Shown in pieces: positions 41,588 through 50,446 of a stretch of DNA of 64,000 nt (its first letter is position 1; every line of letters starts with the position of its first letter). The notes under the pieces were generated by a model that worked only from the letters and a program-made list of their open reading frames with translations, was not told the DNA's origin and searched no databases. Position numbers and translations under genes: made by a program. The DNA lies in the NCBI RefSeq assembly GCF_038024105.1, contig NZ_CP150661.1, positions 2,685,001 to 2,749,000 on the forward strand, read 5' to 3'. This DNA is from Polaribacter butkevichii (lineage in GTDB: Bacteria; Bacteroidota; Bacteroidia; Flavobacteriales; Flavobacteriaceae).

Positions 41588-43017
41588 GCGAGCAGTTAAA
41601 TAGAATCATTGTAAGAGGTGGAGTTTTATCTCCTGGAGAACTAAAATACATTTGTGAATCTGTAGAAAGTTTGGGCTTAAAAACCATTTCTTTTGGATCT
41701 AGACAAGATATTTTATTGCCTAAAAAAGTAAATCAAGAAGAGTTAGCTCAATTTGATAAATTAAAAATTGTAGAAGCCGATGAAACAGGCGTAGAAAACA
41801 TTGTTTCGTCTTATGTTTGTGCAGATATTTTTCCGAGTACTTCTTGGTTAACCGGAGATCGATATTTGTATCTTTTAGAACAATTTAATACAGAATCTAA
41901 ATTAAAAATAAATTTAACAGATCCAAAACAACGTTTAGTTCCTTTGTTTACAGGGAATATAAACTTTATCGCTTCAGAACACGAAGATTATTGGTATTTG
42001 TATGTGAGGCTTCCAGATTGGAAAAAAACACAAATGTATCCTGCTTTAATTTATAGTTGGGATTTAGATAAGATTGAAACTGCCATTGAAAACGTTCTTC
42101 AAGAAGAGCCAGAAACCATCGAAATGATTTTCGATTTGGTTAGTGATGCAGTAGACACCAATAATAGAACGGTAGATAAACCTTTAGAAGTGCCTTTTTA
42201 TCCTTTTCCTTATTTTGAAGGAATGAACAAAATTGGGATGGATAAATACTGGTTAGGTTTGTATTGGAGAAACAATAAATATGATATTTCTTTCTTAAAA
42301 GAAATGTGCGAATTGTGTTCTGAAAATAAAATTGGTAAAATTTCTATTACACCTTGGAAATCTTTTGTAGTTAAAGGGATTCCGAAAGAATCTAAACTGG
42401 TTTGGGAGAAGTTTTTAGGGAAGCGAGGAATTAATGTGCGCCATTCTATGTTAGAGTTAAATTGGCATATTCCTGTAGCTAATAAAGATGCTTTAAATTT
42501 AAAGAAATACTTGGTTTCTAATTTCGATCAAAACGATATTAGTACGTATGGTTTAACCTTCGGAATTACAGATTATAGCAAAGCAGCTTATTATTTTACA
42601 TCGATAGTTGTTGAAAAAAATAAACAACCAGAAATGATTGGCAACTTTCAAACAAGAGATACGTATAATCTTTTGTATGCTAAAAATTTCGACCCGAATA
42701 CAAGGCAATATATTATGCACGTTCAAGACGTGGATAAAGTAGAATTACCCGGTTTGTTAATGGAATTAAGTCAGTTGTATTTTGATCAATTAGGAAGTGA
42801 AATAGAAGCAGAAAAAGAAGTTGAGGTACAAAAAGAAACCACAGAATTAGAGGTATATCAATGTAAAGATTGTTTCACAATTTACGATGAAGCCTTTGGC
42901 GATATTACTCAAAATATTCCTCCAGAAACCTTATTTAGTGCGCTTCCTGAAAGTTATGAATGTTCGCTTTGTGAAGCTCCTAAAAGTAGTTTTAAAAAAG
43001 TAGTATTAGTTAAATAA
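41584..43017 (+). CDS. Degenerate nitrite/sulfite-reductase-like protein fused to a C-terminal rubredoxin
   Basis: A 477-residue electron-transfer-like protein translationally coupled (ATGA) to the nitrate reductase. Residues ~8-70 match the NIR_SIR ferredoxin-like half-domain (IIVRGGVLSPGELKYICESV), and ~225-300 a second half (CELCSENKIGKISITPWKSF). The intermediate siroheme/[4Fe-4S] segments are recognisable (SSYVCADIFPSTSW; KLKINLTDPKQRL) but only one of the four cluster cysteines is left. A rubredoxin domain forms the C-terminus: Cys427, Cys430 (YQCKDCFTIYDE) and Cys460, Cys463 (YECSLCEAPKSS). It probably carries electrons to or from the reductases without doing siroheme chemistry. Function is inferred. 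Confidence 0.8.
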   Translation: MSEQLNRIIVRGGVLSPGELKYICESVESLGLKTISFGSRQDILLPKKVNQEELAQFDKLKIVEADETGVENIVSSYVCADIFPSTSWLTGDRYLYLLEQFNTESKLKINLTDPKQRLVPLFTGNINFIASEHEDYWYLYVRLPDWKKTQMYPALIYSWDLDKIETAIENVLQEEPETIEMIFDLVSDAVDTNNRTVDKPLEVPFYPFPYFEGMNKIGMDKYWLGLYWRNNKYDISFLKEMCELCSENKIGKISITPWKSFVVKGIPKESKLVWEKFLGKRGINVRHSMLELNWHIPVANKDALNLKKYLVSNFDQNDISTYGLTFGITDYSKAAYYFTSIVVEKNKQPEMIGNFQTRDTYNLLYAKNFDPNTRQYIMHVQDVDKVELPGLLMELSQLYFDQLGSEIEAEKEVEVQKETTELEVYQCKDCFTIYDEAFGDITQNIPPETLFSALPESYECSLCEAPKSSFKKVVLVK

Positions 43018-43038
43018 GTAACATATAGCATAAATAAT

Positions 43039-43791
43039 TTGATTATAAATTCAAACATAGTATTAAAAAACTCAAGAAAAGTAATTACTGATTTTTCTTG
43101 TGCTTCTTGTATAAATACGAATTGTTTGATAAAGAAAAATCTACCTAATTTACCGAATTCAGCTTTTGTAGAGCATAAGAAAACGCTTAAATGTAAAAAA
43201 GGGCAACAATTTATTATGGAAGGAGCACCTGTAAATGGCTTGTTTTTCATTTTAAAAGGAACTGTAAAAGTTTTTAGAACTGGTATTAATGGACGTGAAC
43301 AAATTGTGCGTTTTGCTAAAGAAGGAGAAATTATAGGGCATAGAGGTTTTGGTACAGAAGAATATTATTCTATTGGTTCTATTGCTTTGCAAGATACTGT
43401 TTTGTGTTACTTTTCTAAAGATGATTTACAAGAAGCATTGTTAGAAAACCCAAAGTTTGGGTATGATATGATGTTGTTTTACGCCAACGAATTAAATAGA
43501 AGTGAGTCTAAAGTAAAAACGATTTCTCAAATGACCGTTCGTGAACGTGTTATTGATACATTACTATATATTCATAGAAAATTTGGCGATTTAAGAGGTT
43601 TTTTAAACCTGCCTTTAAGTAGAAAAGAATATGCAGATTATGCAGGAACTACAGAAGAACAAGTTATAAGAATTTTTTCTACACTTAAAAAGGAAGGGTT
43701 GATCATTGCTCAAGGAAAAAAAATTGGCATTGCCAATATTCAGAATTTAAAGAATGAAATTAGTGAGCATAATTACTATCTAGATTCTTAA
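43039..43791 (+). CDS. CRP/FNR-family regulator with FNR-like cysteines (TTG start)
   Basis: A 250-residue CRP/FNR regulator. The N-terminal extension has Cys21, Cys24 and Cys29 (FSCASCINTNC), and Cys123 is in the central beta-roll (VLCYFS). This is close to the oxygen-sensing [4Fe-4S] set of E. coli FNR (20, 23, 29, 122). The cyclic-nucleotide-binding fold follows (QFIMEGAPVNGLFFILKGTV), a dimer helix, and an HTH_Crp (~190-235, LPLSRKEYADYAGTTEEQVI, recognition Glu and Arg retained). The only start that keeps the Cys cluster is TTG at 43039, 21 bases behind the rubredoxin fusion. It is followed by a terminator. It likely controls the nitrogen promoters (inference). Confidence 0.85.
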   Translation: MIINSNIVLKNSRKVITDFSCASCINTNCLIKKNLPNLPNSAFVEHKKTLKCKKGQQFIMEGAPVNGLFFILKGTVKVFRTGINGREQIVRFAKEGEIIGHRGFGTEEYYSIGSIALQDTVLCYFSKDDLQEALLENPKFGYDMMLFYANELNRSESKVKTISQMTVRERVIDTLLYIHRKFGDLRGFLNLPLSRKEYADYAGTTEEQVIRIFSTLKKEGLIIAQGKKIGIANIQNLKNEISEHNYYLDS

Positions 43792-43857
43792 TACTACCAT
43801 AAACTTTAAGTCTGGTCGAGCGTAGTTGATACCTAATTTTAAAAAATCAATATCACA

Positions 43858-43890
43858 AACCCTTTAGATTTTAAAATCTAAAGGGTTTTT
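43858..43890 (+). terminator. Rho-independent terminator behind the FNR-like gene
   Basis: A perfect inverted repeat (AACCCTTTAGATTTT / AAAATCTAAAGGGTT) with a T-run closes the nitrate reductase - rubredoxin - regulator operon. A GGTCGAGCGTAGTTGA repeat word lies just before it. Confidence 0.85.
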
Positions 43891-44100
43891 TACGTAAAAA
43901 AATATTCTTAAAATAAGTACGTAGAATTATACGTATATGTTTTATGTTGATTTAATTTGTTGATTTTTAAATGTTTGGGTTTTTAAAGTGTTTTATCGCA
44001 GTTTATAGTATGTTTTAAAAAGAGGTTTTAACATGGGGTTTCCCATAAGTTAGAATCATATCTACTTATATATTTGTTAAACAAATAAGTATTAATACGT
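43891..44100 (+). promoter_or_regulatory. nrtA upstream region: four TACGTA hexamers and a variant palindrome
   Basis: TACGTA occurs at 43891-43896, 43918-43923, 43930-43935 and again within the palindrome-like AAGTATTAATACGTA (44087-44101). A -7 box TATATTTG lies at 44069-44076 and overlaps an inverted repeat TTTGTTAAACAAA. Together these mark a regulated promoter for the ABC importer operon. Confidence 0.5.
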
Positions 44101-44122
44101 AGATTAATAAAACTTACTAAAA

Positions 44123-45508
44123 ATGAAATCTCTATTTAAAAAATCAACTTACATTTTACCTGTAGCAATGTTATTATTTGCTTGTGGTGGTAAAGAAGCT
44201 AAAAAGGCAACAACAGTTGTTGAAGCAACAGTATCAAAAACGAAAACATTAGCAATAGAAAAACCTCAATTAACGTTTGGGTTTATCAAGTTAACAGACA
44301 TGGCTCCTTTAGCTATAGCAAAAGAAAAAGGATTTTTCGAAGACGAAGGATTATTTGTTTCTGTAGAAGCACAATCTAACTGGAAAAATATTTTAGACCG
44401 TGTTATTGATGGTCAATTAGACGGTTCGCACATGTTAGCGGGTCAGCCAATTGCTGCAGGAGCAGGTTTTGGTCGTCAAGCAAAATTAGTAACTGCTTTT
44501 TCTATGGATTTAAACGGAAATGCAATTACAGTTTCTAATGATGTTTGGTCTAAAATGAAACCACATGTAGCAAAAGATAAAGATGGTAAACCAGTTCATC
44601 CTATAAAAGCAGAAGCATTAAAGCCTGTAATTACTGAGTATAGAAATTCTGGTAAACCTTTTAAAATGGGAATGGTTTTTCCTGTTTCAACCCATAATTA
44701 TGAAATTAGATATTGGTTGGCAGCAGCAGGAATCAACCCAGGTATGTACACCAAAGAAAACGTACAAGGACAAATTGATGCTGAGGTTTTATTATCTGTA
44801 ACGCCTCCGCCACAAATGCCAGCAACGTTAGAAGCAGGTACTATTCATGGGTATTGTGTGGGTGAACCTTGGAATCAGCAAGCTGTTTTTAAAGGAATTG
44901 GAGTTCCGGTTGTTACAAACTATGATATCTGGAAAAACAACCCAGAAAAAGTATTTGTTATGACAGAGAAATTTGTAAACGAAAATCCAAATACAGCCAT
45001 TGCAGTTACCAAAGCATTAATTAGAGCTGGTAAATGGTTAGACAAACCAGAAAATAGAAAAGAAGCTGTACAAATTTTATCTATGTCTCAATACGTAGGT
45101 GCTCCAGTAGAAGTATTAGCAAATTCTATGACTGGTACTTTTGAATTCGAAAAAGGAGATAAAAGAGAAATGGAAGACTTTAATGTATTCTATAAGTACA
45201 ATGCTACTTATCCTTTTTATTCTGATGGAATCTGGTTTTTAACACAAATGAGAAGATGGGGACAAATACCTGATGCAAAAACTGCAGACTGGTATGCAAG
45301 TACAATTAAGGATATTTACAGACCAGATATCTGGAAAAAAGCAGCAGCTCTTTTAGTAGCAGAAGGAAACATTCCTGCAACAGATATTCCTACAACAGAT
45401 GGTTACAAGCCAGCAACAGCAGATTTTATTGATGGAACAATGTACGATGCAAAAGACCCTATAGGATACATCAATAGTTTTAAAATAGGAAATAAAGATA
45501 AAAAATAA
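44123..45508 (+). CDS. NrtA/CmpA-type ABC nitrate-binding lipoprotein
   Basis: A 461-residue substrate-binding lipoprotein with a lipobox at LLFACGGK (Cys ~21). The body has the NrtA/SsuA-like two-lobe pattern: [20 protein letters not shown], then [20 protein letters not shown], then [20 protein letters not shown]. The segment [20 protein letters not shown] is typical of nitrate/bicarbonate binding proteins. Context (nitrate reductase, NarK, permease and two ATPases) indicates nitrate or nitrite. It would deliver nitrate to the permease encoded ~240 bases downstream. The promoter region upstream carries TACGTA boxes. Confidence 0.88.
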   Translation: MKSLFKKSTYILPVAMLLFACGGKEAKKATTVVEATVSKTKTLAIEKPQLTFGFIKLTDMAPLAIAKEKGFFEDEGLFVSVEAQSNWKNILDRVIDGQLDGSHMLAGQPIAAGAGFGRQAKLVTAFSMDLNGNAITVSNDVWSKMKPHVAKDKDGKPVHPIKAEALKPVITEYRNSGKPFKMGMVFPVSTHNYEIRYWLAAAGINPGMYTKENVQGQIDAEVLLSVTPPPQMPATLEAGTIHGYCVGEPWNQQAVFKGIGVPVVTNYDIWKNNPEKVFVMTEKFVNENPNTAIAVTKALIRAGKWLDKPENRKEAVQILSMSQYVGAPVEVLANSMTGTFEFEKGDKREMEDFNVFYKYNATYPFYSDGIWFLTQMRRWGQIPDAKTADWYASTIKDIYRPDIWKKAAALLVAEGNIPATDIPTTDGYKPATADFIDGTMYDAKDPIGYINSFKIGNKDKK

Positions 45509-45744
45509 TTGATTTTGTCATTCCGAACGAAGTATGAGGAGGAATCTCACTATTTATAAGATTTCTCGTCGTTCATACCTCACTCTGTGGAAAGGATAAA
45601 AAAACATCTCGATACAATTTCGAAGAAAAATCGAAATCACTCGATGTGACAACGTAAAATATTAGTACTGAAAAATAAGGTACTGTCATTCGAGTAAAAA
45701 TTAATTTTCAGAAATTTTGTATCGAGAACTTTAAAAATAAACAC
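45509..45744. other. nrtA - permease spacer packed with repeat elements
   Basis: It holds a GTCATTCCGAACGAAGTATG ... GTCGTTCATACCTCACTC inverted element (45517-45585), the CATCTCGAT hairpin copy 3 (45605-45650) and a GTCATTCGAG...TTGTATCGAGAACT companion repeat (45685-45730). No gene is present. In an operon such hairpins could set the expression ratio of the abundant binding protein to the permease (inference). Confidence 0.55.
45605..45650. repeat. CATCTCGATACAATTT hairpin repeat, copy 3
   Basis: CATCTCGATACAATTTCGA with TCGAAATCACTCGATGTGA; the inner stem has changed on both sides in step (TTTCGA / TCGAAA instead of TTTTGC / GCAAAA), a compensatory change that argues for a conserved hairpin. 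Confidence 0.7.
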
Positions 45745-46851
45745 ATGAAAGCAAGTTTAACACTAGAGAAGGTTTCTAATTTTATAGGATTAGGTTTTTT
45801 TATAACATTAAAAGATCTGTTTACTGGAAAACTAGAAAAAGAAGCATTTAAAAACTTTTTACGCAAGACAATAGTGCCGCTTGCTTCCATTTTATTATTT
45901 ATTGGTTTGTGGCATTTAGGGGCAAAGTCTTTATACAATATAGAGGCAGAATTTAAAATAGAAAAGGCTTTACAAGACCAAGGCCAAGTTGCGGCAGATG
46001 CTTTAAAAGCATGTATTGCTTCTGCTGAATCTAGTTGTCAGCCAAATACATTACCATCTCCTGCTCAGGTTTGGGAATCTTTCCATTCTTTATTAAGAGA
46101 TCACAGAATTATTAGTGCAGATAAAGCTGCTTTTATAGAAAAAACAGCAGCTTTAAATGCCAAAAGAATTGCAGAAGGAAAAGAGGCAATTACCTACACG
46201 GGTAGACCTTCTTTTGTAGATCAAATATTTAGAAGTTTACAAACGGTATTTGCTGGGTTTTTATTGGCCTTATTAATTGCAGTTCCTTTAGGTATTTTTA
46301 TAGGATTAAGTGCTACTTTAAAAAGTGCATTTAATTGGTTTATTCAGATTTTTAAGCCAGTATCACCTGTGGTTTGGTATTTATTAGTTTTTATGATTGT
46401 AAAAACATTGTTGATAGATTCTAATGAAGATAGTTCGTTTACCATTTCATTTATTAGTGTTGGTTTCTGTTCTATGTGGGCAACATTAGTAAATACTGCT
46501 ATGGGAGTTTCTTCTGTAGATAAAGATTATATAAATGTTGCAAAAGTTTTAAAATTAGGAACTTTTCAGAAGATTTTTAAAGTAATCTTACCTTCTTCTT
46601 TACCTTTAATTTTTACAGGGTTAAAAATAACATTATCAGTTGCTTGGATGGTTTTAATAGCAATTGAACTTTTGGCACAGAGTCCTGGTTTAGGGTTGTT
46701 TGTGTGGGAAGAATTTCAAAATGGCGCAAACGATTCTAATGCAAAAATTATTGTAGCCATGTTTGTAATTGGTATTATCGGTTTTTTATTAGATAGATTG
46801 ATGTTAACGATTCAGAATTGGGTGTCTTTTGATAAAACGGATGCAATATAA
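45745..46851 (+). CDS. NrtB-type ABC nitrate permease
   Basis: A 368-residue BPD_transp_1 permease. An N-terminal amphipathic/hydrophobic part (~50-70) is followed by a ~100-residue insert with two cysteines (CIASAESSCQ) and a helical charged stretch. The permease core (~155-360) has about five transmembrane helices. The EAA loop that docks the ATPases is YINVAKVLKLGTFQKIFKVI followed by LPSSLPLIFTGL. The insert between TM1 and the core is longer than in a typical NrtB. It forms the membrane pore for the NrtA-type protein with the two ATPases downstream. Confidence 0.88.
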   Translation: MKASLTLEKVSNFIGLGFFITLKDLFTGKLEKEAFKNFLRKTIVPLASILLFIGLWHLGAKSLYNIEAEFKIEKALQDQGQVAADALKACIASAESSCQPNTLPSPAQVWESFHSLLRDHRIISADKAAFIEKTAALNAKRIAEGKEAITYTGRPSFVDQIFRSLQTVFAGFLLALLIAVPLGIFIGLSATLKSAFNWFIQIFKPVSPVVWYLLVFMIVKTLLIDSNEDSSFTISFISVGFCSMWATLVNTAMGVSSVDKDYINVAKVLKLGTFQKIFKVILPSSLPLIFTGLKITLSVAWMVLIAIELLAQSPGLGLFVWEEFQNGANDSNAKIIVAMFVIGIIGFLLDRLMLTIQNWVSFDKTDAI

Positions 46852-46865
46852 ATAATGTTTAATCG

Positions 46866-46943
46866 TGGAATTGTTTAAACGTGTAAACGTAAGTTTAGCA
46901 ACAATTAAACAGTTCAGCAATTACACAATTACACATAAATAAG
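46866..46943. repeat. 8-bp-period word array directly upstream of the first ATPase gene
   Basis: CAATTAAA, CAGTTCAG, CAATTACA, CAATTACA, CATAAATA run in strict 8-bp register (46902-46941), ending two bases before the ATG. Just before it, GTTTAAAC and GTGTAAAC are also 8 bp apart. It resembles the 7-bp arrays of the suf spacers. Confidence 0.55.
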
Positions 46944-47801
46944 ATGGCATATTTAGAACTAAATAATATTTACAAAAATTATCATCAAGCAGATGGAGAA
47001 ACAGAAGTGTTGTCTAATATCAACTTGAAAATAGAAGAAGGCGAATTTGTTGCAATTGTAGGTTTTACAGGAAGTGGAAAAACAACATTAGTTAATTTAA
47101 TTAATGGATTGATAAAACCAACAAGTGGAGAAGTGTTGTTTAAAGGAGCGCCTGTAGTTGGTACAAGTCATGAGCGTGGAGTGATTTTTCAAAATTATTC
47201 ATTATTGCCTTGGTTAACGGTTGGTCAGAATGTGTTTATGGCAGTAAAAGAAGCTTTTCCGAAGAAAAACAAAAAGCAATTAAATGAAATTGTTGCCAAT
47301 TATGTAGAAATGGTGAGTTTAACGCCAGCAATAAATAAAAGACCAAACGAATTATCTGGAGGAATGCGTCAAAGAGTTGCAGTTGCAAGAGCTTTGGCAA
47401 TGAAACCAGAAATGATAATTATGGACGAACCTCTAGGAGCTTTAGATGCTTTAACACGTGGTAATTTACAAGACGAAATCTTAAATATTTGGGGGAAAGA
47501 TAAGAGAACAGCCTTGTTAATTACAAATGATGTGGATGAAGGTATTTATATGGCAGATAGAATTATTCCTTTAAGGCCTGGGCCTAATGCAACATTGGGT
47601 CCAGAATTTAAAATTGATTTAGAGCGTCCGAGAGATAAAACAGCCATGAATGATAATGAGAGTTTTAAGAAAACCAGAAATGCTATTATTGAGTATTTAA
47701 TGGATATTGGAAATGAACGTAAATCTGAAGCTAAAAAGGAATATGTACTTCCAGATTTAACGCCTAAAGATTTTGTTAATCAGTTTAAATTTGGAATCTA
47801 A
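46944..47801 (+). CDS. Nitrate ABC importer ATPase 1 (H-loop Asn variant)
   Basis: A 285-residue ABC ATPase of the NrtD/SsuB/TauB type. Walker [11 protein letters not shown]-loop [13 protein letters not shown], a canonical signature [15 protein letters not shown], and Walker [13 protein letters not shown] are intact. The H-loop reads [10 protein letters not shown], so the usual His of the switch is Asn. Its ATP site is therefore probably weak or inactive when paired with the degenerate signature of ATPase 2. It ends TAATG with ATPase 2 (shared A), so the two are translationally coupled and surely form one heterodimer. Confidence 0.9.
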   Translation: MAYLELNNIYKNYHQADGETEVLSNINLKIEEGEFVAIVGFTGSGKTTLVNLINGLIKPTSGEVLFKGAPVVGTSHERGVIFQNYSLLPWLTVGQNVFMAVKEAFPKKNKKQLNEIVANYVEMVSLTPAINKRPNELSGGMRQRVAVARALAMKPEMIIMDEPLGALDALTRGNLQDEILNIWGKDKRTALLITNDVDEGIYMADRIIPLRPGPNATLGPEFKIDLERPRDKTAMNDNESFKKTRNAIIEYLMDIGNERKSEAKKEYVLPDLTPKDFVNQFKFGI

Positions 47802-48631
47802 TGAGCACTATAATAAAACAAGAAACACCTAAGATTATTACGAATAACACACGTTTTCCTTCGAATGATGTAATGTTAGATTTAAAAAATCTTAAAAAAG
47901 TATACCCTACGCCAAAAGGGGATTATGTGGTTTTAGAAGATCTGAATCTTCAGATAAAAAAAGAAGAATTTGTTACCATTATTGGGCATTCTGGTTGTGG
48001 TAAAACAACAATGCTTTCTATGATTGCAGGTTTAAACCCGATTTCTGGAGGTAATATTTCTGTGTTAGGAAAACATATACAAGGACCAGGACCAGATAGA
48101 GGTGTTATTTTTCAATCGCCTAGTTTAATGCCTTGGATGACTTCTTTACAGAATGTTTTGTTGGGCGTAAATCAGGTTTTTCCTAAAGCTACAAAAGCAC
48201 AAAGAAATGATGTTGCAAAATACTATTTACAAAAAGTAGGTTTAGAAGATGCTTTTCATAAAAAAGCAAGTGAATTATCTCAAGGAATGCAACAAAGAGT
48301 AGGTATTGCAAGAGCATTTGCAATAAAACCAAAAGTATTGTTGTTAGATGAACCTTTTGGAATGTTAGATTCTTTAACAAGAGGAGAATTGCAAGACATT
48401 TTAATTGAAATCTGGAACAAAGAAAAAATTACCGCTGTGATGATTACACACGATGTGGATGAAGCTATCTTTTTAGCAGACAGAGTTGTAATGATGACCA
48501 GTGGACCGAAAGCAAAAATAGGAGATATTTTAGATATCAATTTTGAAAGACCAAGAACTAGAAAATCTGTTTTAGAGCATAATGATTACTATGCATACAG
48601 AAAACATTTAATAGATTTTTTAGAACATTAA
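47801..48631 (+). CDS. Nitrate ABC importer ATPase 2 (signature LSQGM variant)
   Basis: A 276-residue ABC ATPase. Walker A GHSGCGKTT, Q-loop VIFQSPSLMPWMT, Walker B VLLLDEPFGMLD and the H-loop histidine (VMITHDVDEA) are all standard. The signature motif is LSQGMQQRVGIARAF instead of LSGGM. Together with ATPase 1 (good signature, H-loop Asn) this makes one complete and one degenerate ATP site across the dimer. N-terminal ~25 residues are unstructured-looking. It ends the importer operon, with the barrel protein gene 131 bases on. Confidence 0.9.
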   Translation: MSTIIKQETPKIITNNTRFPSNDVMLDLKNLKKVYPTPKGDYVVLEDLNLQIKKEEFVTIIGHSGCGKTTMLSMIAGLNPISGGNISVLGKHIQGPGPDRGVIFQSPSLMPWMTSLQNVLLGVNQVFPKATKAQRNDVAKYYLQKVGLEDAFHKKASELSQGMQQRVGIARAFAIKPKVLLLDEPFGMLDSLTRGELQDILIEIWNKEKITAVMITHDVDEAIFLADRVVMMTSGPKAKIGDILDINFERPRTRKSVLEHNDYYAYRKHLIDFLEH

Positions 48632-48762
48632 ATAAAAGATAATTATGTCTTTTAATGTGAGATTTATCATAATATTCATAAATAAGGGGCGTTATCTTTG
48701 AGATTTCAATCTCAAATAATTACAATTAAAAACCAAATAGGATTAAATTAAATAAGAAAAAA

Positions 48763-50034
48763 ATGAAAAAACAATACGTAATTTTAGGGCTAATGTTAGC
48801 GTGTTTTCAGTTTGTAAATGCACAATTTACATTAGATGGAGAGTTTAGACCAAGAACAGAATATAGAAACGGATTTGGAAGTTTAATTCCGGATGCAGCA
48901 GATGCCGGTTTTGGAATTTCTACAAGAGTACGTTTAAATACCAGCTACATGACAGACAATTATTGGGTGTACGTAAGTTTACAAGATGTAATGGTGTGGG
49001 GAGAAAACAGACAAATTTTACCTTATGATCAAAATAATTCCTTTGCAGTTTTTCAGGCTTGGGCAGAATTAAAGTTAGGAGAAAATACATCAACAAAAAT
49101 TGGTCGTCAAGTATTATCTTATGATGATCAAAGAATCTTAGGAGGATTAGATTGGGCACAACAAGGTAGAAACCACGATGCGGCTTTACTTAAATATAAA
49201 AAAGATAATTTTATGTTAGATTTTGCATTGGCATTTAACCAAGATTATTCGAATCCAACAGGTTTTCAATCTGCAGGTACTGCGTATAATACAACTGGTT
49301 TTTTCTCATATAAAACGATGCAAATGTTATATATGAAACAAAAGTGGAATAAATTAACGGGTAGTTTATTGTTGTTAAATAATGGATTTCAAGAATTTGA
49401 TGCTGTATCAGGAGAAGCAGACGGCGTAAGTAACTTACAGACCTTAGGAACACATTTAGATTATAAATCTGGTAGTTTTGGTTTGTCTGCAAACGCTTTT
49501 TTACAGACAGGAAAACGTCAGGGAGAGGTTGATGTAAAAGGAGCGTATTTAGTTGGTTTAGATGCAACGTATAAAGTAGCTCCAAAAGTAAGTTTAGGAT
49601 TAGGTGTAGAGGCTATTAGTGGTAACGATGGTGATGCAGGAGAAACCGGAGCATTTTTCCCTTTATATGGAACAAACCATAAGTTTAATGGTTTTATGGA
49701 TTATTTTTATGTGGGGAATCATGCAAACTCAATTGGTTTAGTAGACCTACATTTAAGTGCAAACTTCACTTTAAGTGAATCTTCTAGCTTAATGGTTAAA
49801 GCACTTAATTTTAGTGGAGAGCAAGCATTAGCAAGTGGAGAAAAATCTTTAGGAACAGAAATAGATTTAGTGTACAAAAAGAAATTTAAAGGATATTCTT
49901 TAGCACTTGGGTATTCTCAAATGTTTGCAAGCGACGGTATGTATGAATTAAAAGGTGTAACAGAAGCAGCTGCAGCAAATAATCAAAACTGGGCGTGGGC
50001 AATGTTAGTAATTAAGCCTAAGTTTTTAAACTAG
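48763..50034 (+). CDS. Outer-membrane beta-barrel (alginate-export-like porin family)
   Basis: A 423-residue outer-membrane protein: signal peptide (~1-20, ending VNAQF), then repeated amphipathic strands. The opening FTLDGEFRPRTEYRNGFG and GFGISTRVRLNTSYMTDNYW are typical of the alginate_exp/AlgE-like barrel family in Bacteroidota. ASP/Gly-rich turns and KIGRQVLSYDDQRILGG, a conserved strand-turn of this family, are clear. Despite the family name no alginate genes lie nearby; position at the end of the nitrate importer cluster suggests a channel for nitrate or another anion (inference). It is followed by a terminator. Confidence 0.82.
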   Translation: MKKQYVILGLMLACFQFVNAQFTLDGEFRPRTEYRNGFGSLIPDAADAGFGISTRVRLNTSYMTDNYWVYVSLQDVMVWGENRQILPYDQNNSFAVFQAWAELKLGENTSTKIGRQVLSYDDQRILGGLDWAQQGRNHDAALLKYKKDNFMLDFALAFNQDYSNPTGFQSAGTAYNTTGFFSYKTMQMLYMKQKWNKLTGSLLLLNNGFQEFDAVSGEADGVSNLQTLGTHLDYKSGSFGLSANAFLQTGKRQGEVDVKGAYLVGLDATYKVAPKVSLGLGVEAISGNDGDAGETGAFFPLYGTNHKFNGFMDYFYVGNHANSIGLVDLHLSANFTLSESSSLMVKALNFSGEQALASGEKSLGTEIDLVYKKKFKGYSLALGYSQMFASDGMYELKGVTEAAAANNQNWAWAMLVIKPKFLN

Positions 50035-50446
50035 AAATAAAAAAAGCACAGTAAATTGTTAGTTATATAGTTCTTTTTAGTGTTAAGGATTATAGCTATT
50101 ACTATTTTAAATCCCTCTTTTTGAGGGATTTTTCTTTTATATAATATTTCTAGTGTCTACTAAAAACATCACGTTTTTAAGTTAGCTTTATTTAACCCAA
50201 TTTGGTTAGATAGAAATTATTACGTGAAGATTTGAATTACGAATATTTTAAAAAAAACGATCTTTTAATATACAAAACACTTAAAAGAAGCTAGTTGAGA
50301 AAGTCTTGTTTCTTATGTTTTTTAGAGCAGTGGTCTTAAGTCTTTTTAGTATAGACTAATGATAAATTACTTTAAAATAGAACAGAAAATCTTTATTATT
50401 TTCAACTCTTAATCAGCTATTATTAGTAATTTTATCAAAAAAAAGA
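50035..50446. other. 412-base spacer with one terminator
   Basis: The only structured element is the terminator at 50108-50135. The rest is AT-rich and I see no ORF, RNA gene or repeat family in it. Confidence 0.6.
50108..50135 (+). terminator. Rho-independent terminator
   Basis: AAATCCCTC / GAGGGATTT around a T5 loop, followed by a T-run. It closes the nitrate-island transcript behind the barrel gene. Confidence 0.85.
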
